From the NCBI RefSeq assembly GCF_000785555.1, contig NZ_CP009129.1, forward strand, positions 1,612,001 to 1,676,000: a stretch of DNA of 64,000 nucleotides, given 5' to 3'. Under the pieces are notes generated by a model. It did not search any database, had not been told where the DNA came from, and saw only the letters and a list, made by a program, of their open reading frames with translations. Source of the stretch: Planococcus sp. PAMC 21323 (GTDB lineage Bacteria > Bacillota > Bacilli > Bacillales_A > Planococcaceae). Within the stretch, counting starts at the first letter, position 1. Each line of letters starts with the position of its first letter. Positions 16,337-23,848 of this stretch are shown here, piece after piece. The position numbers were made by a program, and so were the translations under genes.

Positions 16337-16654
16337 TTGAAACTTATTGAAGCTATTGATCCCATTATCATGCAATTGGTAATTGTTCCGATTTTTGTTA
16401 TTGGAATTGGTATTTGGTTGGCACTCGTTTCTAAAAAAGTTTATGTAGGCCCCATAATAACAATGGTCTTGACGTTAACTTATAACTATTGGTATTTCAC
16501 ATCTTTTTTTCCGAACTCTAAGCTTTCTTTTACAATGATTTCGTCATGGTGCATTATCTTTCCATTAATTTCTCTTTATCTCTCTTGGTTTATACTTATG
16601 CAACTTCAAAGTATCAAAGATGTTTTTTTAATAGAGCCAAGTAAATTTGATTAA
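16337..16654 (+). CDS. Small membrane protein, 105 aa (DUF2651-like?)
   Basis: TTG start with AGGGAGGT 6 nt upstream. Three predicted membrane helices lie at residues ~10-30, ~38-54 and ~66-90. The layout (short N-terminus, helix, KKVYVGPIIT loop) recalls the DUF2651/YbeF group, but I am not certain. It converges on the CynX-type permease with a 4-nt overlap of the 3' ends. Function unknown. Confidence 0.6.
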   Translation: MKLIEAIDPIIMQLVIVPIFVIGIGIWLALVSKKVYVGPIITMVLTLTYNYWYFTSFFPNSKLSFTMISSWCIIFPLISLYLSWFILMQLQSIKDVFLIEPSKFD

Positions 16655-17820
16655 TTTTTCTTATAAAGTAGGATTGCAAATATCAACATCAATGCTATAA
16701 AACTTAAGAATAATACTAATGTAATATCATGATTCCCTGTTCGATCGTAAATTATCCCAATAATAAACGGCATAAAAGCGGATATCATATAGCCACCTGA
16801 TTGTGTCATAGCGGTCCAACTATTTGCTCTATCTGCCGTTGTAGTTTCATCGAGAGGCATTAATAAAGCAATTGGAAAAAGACCGCCTAACGCAACACCG
16901 ATAAAGGCTGCAGCTAACCAGACTATATTTAAAGTTCCAAATATCAACAGTAAAACGCCTATGGAACCCGAAATTAATACAAGTAGAATCCATACGAACC
17001 GATTTGGAAATCTATCAAAAAAAAGCGGAATACTAATATTCCCAACAATTTGAACTGCGGTCATTAAAGTTAACACTCCCCCAGCAGCCAGTACGGTCAT
17101 GCCTTTATCAATCGCAATTGGAGCGAGCCATGTAAGCATTGAGAAAAATAAAGAGGATTGAAAACCAAAAAACAACAACATATACCATGCACGTTTATTT
17201 TTCAATGGCGATTCATGCAGATTTTTACGTTCCTTTTTTTCAACTTTTTCTTCAGTGGGCTGTTCTACACGAAGCCATATAATAATCGCTACTATTGATA
17301 ACAAACTCCAACTTGCAATAGCTAATGGCCAATTAAAAACCGTATAAAGAACACCCGTCAACCCTGCGGCTAAACTTGCCCCTAGGCCCATTCCGAATGA
17401 ATATACGCCGATTAATGCTGGGGTTCGTGTTGAAAAATTATGCTTTATAATCGCTGATAATAGTGGGCTAATAACGGCTATGGCCACCCCAATAAAAAAC
17501 GCACTAATTAACAGTGTAGGATAATTTGGTAAAAAACCTCTTAATAAGGTAAACACGCCAATTATACTCAATAAAAAAGCGATCGAACGTTTCATGCCAA
17601 ACTTTCGACCAAACACAATTGCTAAAGGTGCAAAAAGCCCCATACAAAAAACAGGTATTGCTGTTAGTAGGCTAACTTCACTATTGCTTAAATTTAAGTC
17701 ATTACGAATTGGTTCAAGCATTGGTCCAATAGAGGAAATCGCAGGTCGCAAGTTTAGTGCGACAAACAAAATCGCAATTACCATAAGCCCTAAAGCTGAC
17801 TTTCTTTTCGTTTCAGTCAA
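16651..17820 (-). CDS. CynX/NimT family MFS transporter, 389 aa
   Basis: Twelve-helix MFS permease. The N-terminal ALNLRPAISSIGPMLEPI is diagnostic of the CynX/NimT (cyanate / 2-nitroimidazole transporter) group, and MPLDETTTADRANSWTAMTQ lies near residue 325. Substrate unknown; some family members export nitro-aromatic drugs. The start is TTG with GGAGGG upstream. Confidence 0.88.
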   Translation of the reverse strand: MTETKRKSALGLMVIAILFVALNLRPAISSIGPMLEPIRNDLNLSNSEVSLLTAIPVFCMGLFAPLAIVFGRKFGMKRSIAFLLSIIGVFTLLRGFLPNYPTLLISAFFIGVAIAVISPLLSAIIKHNFSTRTPALIGVYSFGMGLGASLAAGLTGVLYTVFNWPLAIASWSLLSIVAIIIWLRVEQPTEEKVEKKERKNLHESPLKNKRAWYMLLFFGFQSSLFFSMLTWLAPIAIDKGMTVLAAGGVLTLMTAVQIVGNISIPLFFDRFPNRFVWILLVLISGSIGVLLLIFGTLNIVWLAAAFIGVALGGLFPIALLMPLDETTTADRANSWTAMTQSGGYMISAFMPFIIGIIYDRTGNHDITLVLFLSFIALMLIFAILLYKKN

Positions 17821-17977
17821 TTTGTTCCCTCCATTTATGAACCTGAATTGTAATTAATTGTTTATAGCAAGATCTTTATGTTTTATTCATTTATTTAGAG
17901 AAGATATGACAAATACCCCAAACTTGTGTTCTCTATTGAAAATCATTTAAAATAGAGATGTGAAAGGCGGTTTGTCA

Positions 17978-18211
17978 ATGAAACTCGTAAATTGGAGTTA
18001 TGCGAAACGCTATAATATAAAAGCGATTTTCGATGATTTTCCACATGTCGTCGTATTGTTCCGTCAAATTGGTGGCTATTACTTTATCTATTCGATGAAA
18101 GGTCTCACTCGGGAACATGTTCCCGGGCGGCGTGAATATGTACAAATGGAGTATTTGCTTAATAAAGAACTTGGTTCGCTAAATGCCTATTTAGAGCGAA
18201 AATCAAGATAA
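17978..18211 (+). CDS. Hypothetical protein, 77 aa
   Basis: Small soluble protein starting MKLVNWSYAKRYNIKAIFDD at ATG 17978, with GAAAGGCGG upstream; a GTG 18 nt earlier overlaps that site. The central strands are aromatic (FRQIGGYYFIYSM) and the C-terminus is basic. No family recognised. It stands alone between the divergent permease and ykpA. Confidence 0.6.
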   Translation: MKLVNWSYAKRYNIKAIFDDFPHVVVLFRQIGGYYFIYSMKGLTREHVPGRREYVQMEYLLNKELGSLNAYLERKSR

Positions 18212-18318
18212 TATAACCTGTTATTCTCAGTTTATCTGAGACCTTGGGTGAATGCTATCGATTTCCGTAGAATTCGTGGTATACTAATCTTATTGTGAAA
18301 TTTAGGAGGTACGTATAC

Positions 18319-19926
18319 ATGATAGCTGCAACTGATGTAAGTCTTCGCTTTGGTGACCGTAAGCTTTTCGAAGATGTCAATATTCAATTTAACCCTGGTA
18401 ACTGTTACGGATTAATTGGTGCCAATGGTGCCGGAAAATCAACTTTTGTTAAAATCCTTTCTGGTGAACTTGAACCCCAATCTGGAAATGTCTATATGGG
18501 ATCTGGTGAACGACTAGCTGTTCTTAAACAAAACCACTTTGAGTACGAGGATCATGTTGTTCTTGAAACCGTCATTATGGGACACAAGAAATTATACGAA
18601 GTAATGTCTGAAAAAAATGCGATATACATGAAAGAAGATTTCTCTGATGAAGATGGCATGCGCGCTGCTGAACTTGAAGGCGAATTCGCTGAATTGAACG
18701 GTTGGGAAGCTGAGTCTGAAGCTGCAATCTTACTTCAAGGACTTGGAATAACTGAAGATCTTCATGACAAGAAAATGGTTGAATTATCTGGTTCTGACAA
18801 AGTAAAAGTTCTTTTAGCACAAGCTTTGTTTGGTAAACCTGATGTTCTTTTGCTGGATGAGCCTACTAACCATTTAGACTTGAAAGCTATCCAATGGCTT
18901 GAAGAATTTTTGATGAACTTCGCGAATACTGTTGTTGTGGTTTCCCATGACCGTCACTTTCTTAACAAAGTATGTACACACATTGCTGATCTTGATTTCG
19001 GAAAAATTCAACTATACGTCGGTAACTACGACTTCTGGTATGAATCAAGTCAATTAGCAACACGTTTGGCATCAGATCAAAACTCTAAAAAAGAAGAAAA
19101 GATTAAAGAGCTTCAAGCCTTTATTGCTCGTTTCTCTGCTAACGCTTCAAAATCGAAACAAGCAACGTCACGTAAGAAAATGCTGGATAAAATCGAGTTG
19201 GATGATATCCGTCCGTCTTCTCGTAAATATCCGTTTGTCAACTTTACAGTTGGCCGTGAAATCGGTAACGATGTCTTAACTGTTAGAGATCTTAGCCAAA
19301 CTGTTGATGGGAACAAACTATTAAACAATATCAGCTTTAATATGAGCAAAGAAGACAAAATCGTTTTAATCGGTGATCCACTTGCAAAATCGGCACTTCT
19401 TCGTATTTTAGCTGAAGAAGATCAACCTGAATCAGGTGAATCTCGATGGGGTGTAACCACTTCTCGTGCATACTTACCTATCGATAACTCAAGCTACTTC
19501 GAAGGCAGCGAAACTTCACTAGTAGACTGGTTACGTCAATATTCACCAGACGATGAAAGTGAAACTTTCTTACGCGGCTTCCTTGGCAGAATGTTGTTCT
19601 CAGGCGAAGAAGTTAAAAAGAAACCTTCTGTTTTATCGGGTGGCGAAAAAGTGCGTTGCATGCTTTCGAAAATGATGTTGTCACACGCTAATGTCCTATT
19701 ATTGGACGAACCGACAAACCACTTGGACCTTGAATCTATCCAAGCATTGAATAATGGTATGATTGCCTTTAAAGGTGCCATGGTCTTCACTTCTCATGAC
19801 CATCAGTTTATTCAAACGGTTGCGAATCGCGTGATTGAAATCCGTGAAGATGGGTCAATCCTAGATAAGCAATTAACTTATGATGAATTCTTGGAGTGGA
19901 AAGAAACTCAAGGTATCACAAACTAA
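18319..19926 (+). CDS. ykpA: ABC-F ATPase YkpA (YbiT/EttA-like), 535 aa
   Basis: Two ABC domains without membrane segments. Domain 1 has Walker A GANGAGKST (~residue 35), a signature written LSGSDKVKV and Walker B VLLLDEPTNHLD. The linker (residues ~240-310) is Lys-rich. Domain 2 has a degenerate Walker A (GDPLAKSAL), signature LSGGEKVRC and Walker B VLLLDEPTNHLD. ABC-F proteins act on the ribosome. The degenerate second P-loop is unusual but seen in this subgroup. Start ATG 18319 with AGGAGGT upstream; a GTG 24 nt earlier lacks an SD. ~535 aa agrees with YkpA (540). Confidence 0.88.
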   Translation: MIAATDVSLRFGDRKLFEDVNIQFNPGNCYGLIGANGAGKSTFVKILSGELEPQSGNVYMGSGERLAVLKQNHFEYEDHVVLETVIMGHKKLYEVMSEKNAIYMKEDFSDEDGMRAAELEGEFAELNGWEAESEAAILLQGLGITEDLHDKKMVELSGSDKVKVLLAQALFGKPDVLLLDEPTNHLDLKAIQWLEEFLMNFANTVVVVSHDRHFLNKVCTHIADLDFGKIQLYVGNYDFWYESSQLATRLASDQNSKKEEKIKELQAFIARFSANASKSKQATSRKKMLDKIELDDIRPSSRKYPFVNFTVGREIGNDVLTVRDLSQTVDGNKLLNNISFNMSKEDKIVLIGDPLAKSALLRILAEEDQPESGESRWGVTTSRAYLPIDNSSYFEGSETSLVDWLRQYSPDDESETFLRGFLGRMLFSGEEVKKKPSVLSGGEKVRCMLSKMMLSHANVLLLDEPTNHLDLESIQALNNGMIAFKGAMVFTSHDHQFIQTVANRVIEIREDGSILDKQLTYDEFLEWKETQGITN

Positions 19927-19940
19927 AACAACGTAATTAT

Positions 19941-19976
19941 AGCAGATCCTTTCACTTGAGAGGATCTGCTTTTTTC
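19941..19976 (+). terminator. Rho-independent terminator of ykpA
   Basis: AGCAGATCCT / AGGATCTGCT perfect stem with 10-nt loop and six T residues. Confidence 0.88.
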
Positions 19977-19989
19977 TATTGAAACAAAT

Positions 19990-20020
19990 AAAAGCTGCAG
20001 GTCTACATAGACCTACAGCT
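19990..20020 (-). terminator. Rho-independent terminator
   Basis: 13-nt arms AGCTGCAGGTCTA / TAGACCTACAGCT (one mismatch), followed leftward by TTTTATTTG. It serves the DUF1232 gene. Confidence 0.75.
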
Positions 20021-20031
20021 CCTATAATGAT

Positions 20032-20508
20032 TTACTTTGTAAAACGTTTGACTAAACGACCTGCTGGCAATTTAGAAACGTATTTGTTTCCTGAGTTAGA
20101 TACTTTCTTAACAACGGATAACAAATTCTCATCACCTGTCCAGTGCTCGGTGATAACTTCTGTCGGAAACTTATTTAAAATGGTATTAATAACAAAGACC
20201 GCAACAACCACATCATCTAGGAATCCGCCTGGTCCTACTAAAATCTCTGGTAAAAAATCGATAGGTGCGATGAAATACATAATCCCCGCTCCCACAGCTG
20301 CTTTGCTTTTCGCATCGATTCGGCTATCTAACATTAACCTTGTCAATAAATGAAACAAATCAGGAGCAAATAAAACATAGCCACTAACTGTTCCTAATAT
20401 CCCTGGTTTATTATCTACCCATGTTTGCACTTTTTGACGTAGTTTTTGATAGAAATCTTGTTGTTTTTCTTCACTAGGCATAGGTTTTTTTAAATATTCA
20501 TTTGTCAT
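20032..20508 (-). CDS. DUF1232 (YkvA-type) membrane protein, 158 aa
   Basis: Contains the DUF1232 core AGIMYFIAPIDFLPEILVGP (~residues 75-94) followed by LDDVVVAVFVINTILNKF, typical of the YkvA family. One or two hydrophobic helices suggest membrane association. Function unknown in the family. No operon partner; the cold-shock-like gene lies 45 nt upstream in the same direction. Confidence 0.82.
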   Translation of the reverse strand: MTNEYLKKPMPSEEKQQDFYQKLRQKVQTWVDNKPGILGTVSGYVLFAPDLFHLLTRLMLDSRIDAKSKAAVGAGIMYFIAPIDFLPEILVGPGGFLDDVVVAVFVINTILNKFPTEVITEHWTGDENLLSVVKKVSNSGNKYVSKLPAGRLVKRFTK

Positions 20509-20553
20509 ATTTTTGTCTCCTTCACTCTATCTTCAAAGTACTTACTTTATTAA

Positions 20554-20760
20554 TTAAAATACTAAAGTTACATTTGTCGCAACACGTTCTTTATCAGCGA
20601 CACCTTCATATATGGTGAATTTCACGGGCTGTCCAGGATTTAATTTTCTAAAGCCATCAACATTGATATCAATTTCCTCAAAGAAAAAATCCTCGCCATT
20701 GTCCCCTGTGATCATTCCTACCCCTTTACCGTCATCAAATGATTTTACTTTACCTTCCAT
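20554..20760 (-). CDS. Divergent cold-shock-domain protein, 68 aa
   Basis: The length and strand pattern fit an S1/cold-shock domain (MEGKVKSFDDGKGVGMITGD, then a C-terminal RVATNVTLVF like QATNVTKA in CspA). The nucleic-acid-binding motifs are altered: RNP1 K-G-F-G-F-I becomes KGVGMITG, and RNP2 V-F-V-H-F becomes FFFEE, losing key aromatic and His residues. RNA binding may be weak or different. SD TAGGAGGT. It lies next to a canonical csp gene. Confidence 0.75.
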   Translation of the reverse strand: MEGKVKSFDDGKGVGMITGDNGEDFFFEEIDINVDGFRKLNPGQPVKFTIYEGVADKERVATNVTLVF

Positions 20761-20852
20761 TTTAAAAACCTCCTATAATCTCTGTTCTGTTCTACTAATT
20801 ATACCCATTTGAAGATGAACAAAAACCTTCTATGTTCACGAGACTTTATTAT

Positions 20853-20886
20853 ATAAAAAAAAGAACCGCTTCTGAGAAGCGGTTCT
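20853..20886 (-). terminator. Rho-independent terminator of csp
   Basis: AGAACCGCTT / AAGCGGTTCT stem with long T-run leftward, right after the csp stop. Confidence 0.88.
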
Positions 20887-20892
20887 GGGTTA

Positions 20893-21093
20893 TTAAGCTT
20901 TAGTTACGTTTGTAGCTTGAGGTCCGCGGTTACCTTCTTCTACTTCGAATTCTACGCGTTGACCTTCGTCAAGTGTTTTAAAGCCTTCGCCTTGGATTGC
21001 TGAGAAGTGTACGAATACATCGTCTCCGCCTTCAACTTCGATAAAACCGAAACCTTTTTCTGAGTTAAACCATTTCACTGTTCCTTGTTGCAT
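20893..21093 (-). CDS. csp: Cold shock protein (CspA family), 66 aa
   Basis: Canonical [23 protein letters not shown] with RNP1 (KGFGFI) and RNP2 (VFVHF), ending [11 protein letters not shown]. It acts as a single-strand RNA/DNA chaperone. It is transcribed from a strong promoter at 21246-21273 through a ~145-nt leader with unusual secondary structure (see the leader entry). SD AGGAGG lies 8 nt before the ATG. A paralogue at 56681 has a short leader instead. Confidence 0.95.
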   Translation of the reverse strand: MQQGTVKWFNSEKGFGFIEVEGGDDVFVHFSAIQGEGFKTLDEGQRVEFEVEEGNRGPQATNVTKA

Positions 21094-21116
21094 ATAAATT
21101 ACCTCCTGTGGTAAGA

Positions 21117-21238
21117 AAAATTTTCAATATGGAATCTTTCACAATAAAAAAATTCACATATTCCCCAAAGTACCATCGTGTGCTGATCACTTTTGGGAAT
21201 ATGTGAATAGCTGTCATTGGTAAAGATTTCATATTGTT
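21117..21238 (-). promoter_or_regulatory. Structured csp 5' leader with internal terminator-like hairpin
   Basis: Read leftward, the RNA begins with CAAUAUGAAAUCUUU (21236-21222). It then forms a 14-bp hairpin (21208-21195 with 21165-21152) followed by UUUUUU, a textbook intrinsic terminator. Finally it contains AAAGAUUCCAUAUUG (21139-21125), which is complementary to the 5' end at 14 of 15 positions. The long closing helix sits ~18 nt upstream of the csp SD. This suggests a temperature- or factor-controlled switch between termination and read-through, or a cspA-type thermosensor. Structure read by eye. Confidence 0.7.
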
Positions 21239-21245
21239 ACCCTTA

Positions 21246-21273
21246 TTATATCAAATTAACTACAAAAGTCAAA
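21246..21273 (-). promoter_or_regulatory. Sigma-A promoter of csp
   Basis: TTGACT and a perfect TATAAT separated by 16 nt, reading leftward. The expected start is near 21238, right where the leader's pairing strand begins. Confidence 0.8.
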
Positions 21274-21278
21274 TAAAT

Positions 21279-21590
21279 CTAAAAATTTGTATGTGGTTTC
21301 CCATTAACTAGCCAAATCAGCCCATGAAATATTTGCAAATCCTCTTCGCAATCTTCACAATATTCTACTTCTTCCGCGTTCCAATAGCACGTAAAAGCAA
21401 AATCTTTTTGTTGTTGATTAGAAAAACGGCGATCAAAATCATTTTTGAGACTTTCCAATTTCTGTTGAGCGTTTTCAGTTGAATTAAATTGATGTCGATT
21501 TACAACTTTTTCTTCCCAACCTTCAAACATCCACCAAGGTTCATAATTGGTTCTCAAATAAATAATTTCGTGCATAGCTGCCTGCCTCAT
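21279..21590 (-). CDS. DUF1033 family protein, 103 aa
   Basis: Contains the family's opening motif MHEIIYLRTNYEPWWMFEGW and the later CYWNAEEVEYCEDCEEDLQI. Members are small soluble proteins of unknown function in Bacillales. The family N-terminus corresponds to the Met at residue 6 (start 21575), but the first ATG has the better SD (TAGGAAG), so I keep 21590. The csp promoter lies directly past its 3' end. Confidence 0.78.
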   Translation of the reverse strand: MRQAAMHEIIYLRTNYEPWWMFEGWEEKVVNRHQFNSTENAQQKLESLKNDFDRRFSNQQQKDFAFTCYWNAEEVEYCEDCEEDLQIFHGLIWLVNGKPHTNF

Positions 21591-21779
21591 TTCTTCCTAA
21601 TTAGCATTGTGCCAAATCCCTTTCTACTTGTAAAGTGTTATGCATTATATTTTAAAAGGATTCCAAAGTTTGTATTGACTTGTTGTTTCACGTAAAATAT
21701 AGAAGAGCAAATGCAGTGAAATGAAACTTTTCAAAGCTCAGGACGTATACATTAAGTAGTAGTGAAGGAGGTCCTTTGC

Positions 21780-22487
21780 ATGAAACCCCTAAAGCCTATT
21801 GAAAATTTTATCAAAAGGCAAACCGTCAGCTTACCGATTATGGCGGTAATGTTTCCTGTTCTTTATTTAGGTGCTGAAATTGGTCTAATCGCTTCAGGAG
21901 CTGTAGCCGCTGGCACGTACATTGCTAGTAATAGCACCTTGAAACAAGTTCAACTTTCTTCGGACTCTAAAAATTTTGGCATGACACGCAATGAATACAA
22001 AAACGTACGTATGCAAATAAAAGAAGGCAAAGAAAAAATCAAACAACTTCAAGGGAATTATTATAAAGTCCGCTCCATTTCTTCTTTTAAGCAATTAATG
22101 GATATGACAAAAATCGCAAATAAGATCATTACCGTGGTCCAACAAAACCCGAGGAAATTTTATTTAGCTGAACCCTTCTTTTATTCCCATTTGGATTCAG
22201 CAATCGAATTAACTGAGAAGTATACGCTCTTGGTTGGACAACCAGTCAAAGACACAGATATGCGTATTACCTTGCAAGATACACGAGAAATGTTATTATC
22301 TCTAAACAAAGTAATGGAACAAGACTTGAAACGTGTATTATCTAGCGACATTGAACGGTTACGCATGGAACTAGATTATGCACAATTAGCAGTAGATCAA
22401 CACAACGATCAGAAATTACTTGTTCAGCCAGACTCTGAACACGAGGGAGACATGGAAGATGACAGAAAAACCATCAAATCAGAGTGA
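21780..22487 (+). CDS. xpaC: XpaC family protein, 235 aa
   Basis: 5-bromo-4-chloroindolyl phosphate hydrolysis (XpaC) family. A membrane hairpin at residues ~17-47 (LPIMAVMFPVLYLGAEIGLI) is followed by a long helical cytoplasmic part. Start ATG 21780 after GAAGGAGGTC; an in-frame GTG 18 nt earlier contains the SD. It overlaps the downstream TelA gene by 29 nt, the same pair as B. subtilis xpaC-yaaN. Biochemical role uncertain; linked to envelope stress and toxic-anion resistance. Confidence 0.85.
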   Translation: MKPLKPIENFIKRQTVSLPIMAVMFPVLYLGAEIGLIASGAVAAGTYIASNSTLKQVQLSSDSKNFGMTRNEYKNVRMQIKEGKEKIKQLQGNYYKVRSISSFKQLMDMTKIANKIITVVQQNPRKFYLAEPFFYSHLDSAIELTEKYTLLVGQPVKDTDMRITLQDTREMLLSLNKVMEQDLKRVLSSDIERLRMELDYAQLAVDQHNDQKLLVQPDSEHEGDMEDDRKTIKSE

Positions 22488-23640
22488 ATTAGATGATTTA
22501 TTAGAATCTCCATTTGGCATGCAGATGGAAAAACAAGAGCAATCACTAGCCGAACAAAAAGAAGGACGACCTGTTTCATTAATGGACCGCTTGTCCGAGG
22601 AAGAACAAGCAAAAGCACGTGAGCTTGCTAAACAAATTCCAGTAGGCAATAACGAAGCGATTCTTACTTATGGTGCCAACGCTCAAAACCAGTTAAGTCA
22701 GTTTTCTCATAAAATGTTGGATCATGTTCAGCGAAAAGATATTGGTCCGGTTGGTGATGTACTTCATGATTTAATGAAAAAGCTAGAAGAACTAAATCCT
22801 GAAGAGTTGACACAAGCGAAACGCGGTGGGATACGCAAACTCTTTTCAAAAGCCAAGTATTCGGTTCAAGAAATGATGACGAAATACCAAAAACTAAGTA
22901 GTCAAGTTGATCGTATTAGCATTCAACTTGATCACTCTAAACGTGGATTGCTTGACGATATACAAATGCTCGAGCAACTTTACGATCAAAATAAAACGTA
23001 TTTTCAAGCGTTAAATGTTTATATCGCAGCTGCTGAACTAAAGCGCGATGAAATTATGAATGACACAATTCCCGCTCTTCGTAAAAAAGCTGAATCATCT
23101 CATGATCAAATGGTTTATCAAGAAGTAAATGACATGGTGCAATATGTTGATCGTTTAGAAAAACGACTTTATGACTTACAATTATCGCGTCAAATTACGA
23201 TTCAAAGCGCACCACAAATTCGCATGATTCAACAAACCAATCAAACTTTAGCAGAAAAAATTCAATCGTCGATCATGACGTCGATTCCTTTGTGGAAAAA
23301 TCAAATTGCTATTGCATTGACGTTAAATAAACAACTTAAAGCTGTAGAAGCTCAAAAACAAGTTACAGCAACGACTAATGATTTACTTCTAAAAAACTCA
23401 GAAATGTTGAAAATGAATTCGATTGAAACAGCGCGTGAAAACGAACGCGGCATCGTTGAAATTGATACATTGAAGAAAACACAGGAAAACTTATTAGAAA
23501 CAATTGAAGAAACCTTACAAATCCAGGCAGAAGGTCGCAAAAACCGTAAAGCGGCTGAACTTGAAATCGGTCGAATGGAAGAAGATTTAAAACAGCGTTT
23601 ACTGGCAATCCACGACGGCCACGAAAAGAATAATAATTAA
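22459..23640 (+). CDS. yaaN: TelA/YaaN toxic anion resistance protein, 393 aa
   Basis: TelA (tellurite/toxic anion resistance) family, almost entirely alpha-helical with coiled-coil character and no membrane segments. Recognisable blocks include KVNEQ-like GANAQNQLSQFSHKMLDHVQ near residue 74 and SIMTSIPLWKNQIAIALTLN near residue 272. I choose ATG 22459 (SD GAGGGAGA); the longer in-frame version would overlap xpaC further without an SD. It works with XpaC, mechanism unknown. Confidence 0.88.
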   Translation: MTEKPSNQSELDDLLESPFGMQMEKQEQSLAEQKEGRPVSLMDRLSEEEQAKARELAKQIPVGNNEAILTYGANAQNQLSQFSHKMLDHVQRKDIGPVGDVLHDLMKKLEELNPEELTQAKRGGIRKLFSKAKYSVQEMMTKYQKLSSQVDRISIQLDHSKRGLLDDIQMLEQLYDQNKTYFQALNVYIAAAELKRDEIMNDTIPALRKKAESSHDQMVYQEVNDMVQYVDRLEKRLYDLQLSRQITIQSAPQIRMIQQTNQTLAEKIQSSIMTSIPLWKNQIAIALTLNKQLKAVEAQKQVTATTNDLLLKNSEMLKMNSIETARENERGIVEIDTLKKTQENLLETIEETLQIQAEGRKNRKAAELEIGRMEEDLKQRLLAIHDGHEKNNN

Positions 23641-23644
23641 TGTG

Positions 23645-23678
23645 AAATCCCTGGGAGCTTTGAGCTTCCGGGGATTTT
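23645..23678 (+). terminator. Rho-independent terminator of xpaC-telA
   Basis: Imperfect stem AAATCCCTGGGAGCT / AGCTTCCGGGGATTT followed by T, directly after the stop. Confidence 0.65.
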
Positions 23679-23685
23679 GTCCATT

Positions 23686-23778
23686 GGACAGTATTCTAGT
23701 TGATTTGGACAGTATTAGACTGGATTCGACAGTATTCAAGCTCAATCGGACAGTATTTACTCGAATCCGGACAGTATA
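23686..23778. repeat. Five direct copies of GGACAGTATT at ~21-nt period
   Basis: Units begin at 23686, 23707, 23727 (CGACAGTATT), 23748 and 23769 (last base A). Spacings are 21, 20, 21 and 21 nt, about two helical turns. Between units the 11-nt spacers are similar but not identical, several ending ATTC/ATCC. The array sits between the convergent telA and yojO genes, outside both terminators. It does not fit CRISPR (units far too short) and the 20-nt step breaks any reading frame. Nature unknown. Confidence 0.75.
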
Positions 23779-23814
23779 TCCAAATAATTGGAAATCCATC
23801 CTACTAATAAACAA

Positions 23815-23843
23815 TAAAAAAGGCACTCTCTACTGAGAGCACC
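23815..23843 (-). terminator. Rho-independent terminator of yojO
   Basis: GGTGCTCTC / GAGAGTGCC with AGTA loop, then TTTTTTATTG leftward. Confidence 0.85.
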
Positions 23844-23848
23844 CTTAA

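Noticed and set aside
23686-23778. CRISPR-like array
   Set aside because: Units are 10 nt with ~11-nt spacers, far too short for CRISPR repeats and spacers, and no cas genes are present.
23642-23836. Rightward 64-aa frame through the GGACAGTATT repeats
   Set aside because: Its translation only mirrors the DNA repeat (LDSI/TVF units), the frame shifts at the 20-nt step, and there is no ribosome-binding site.
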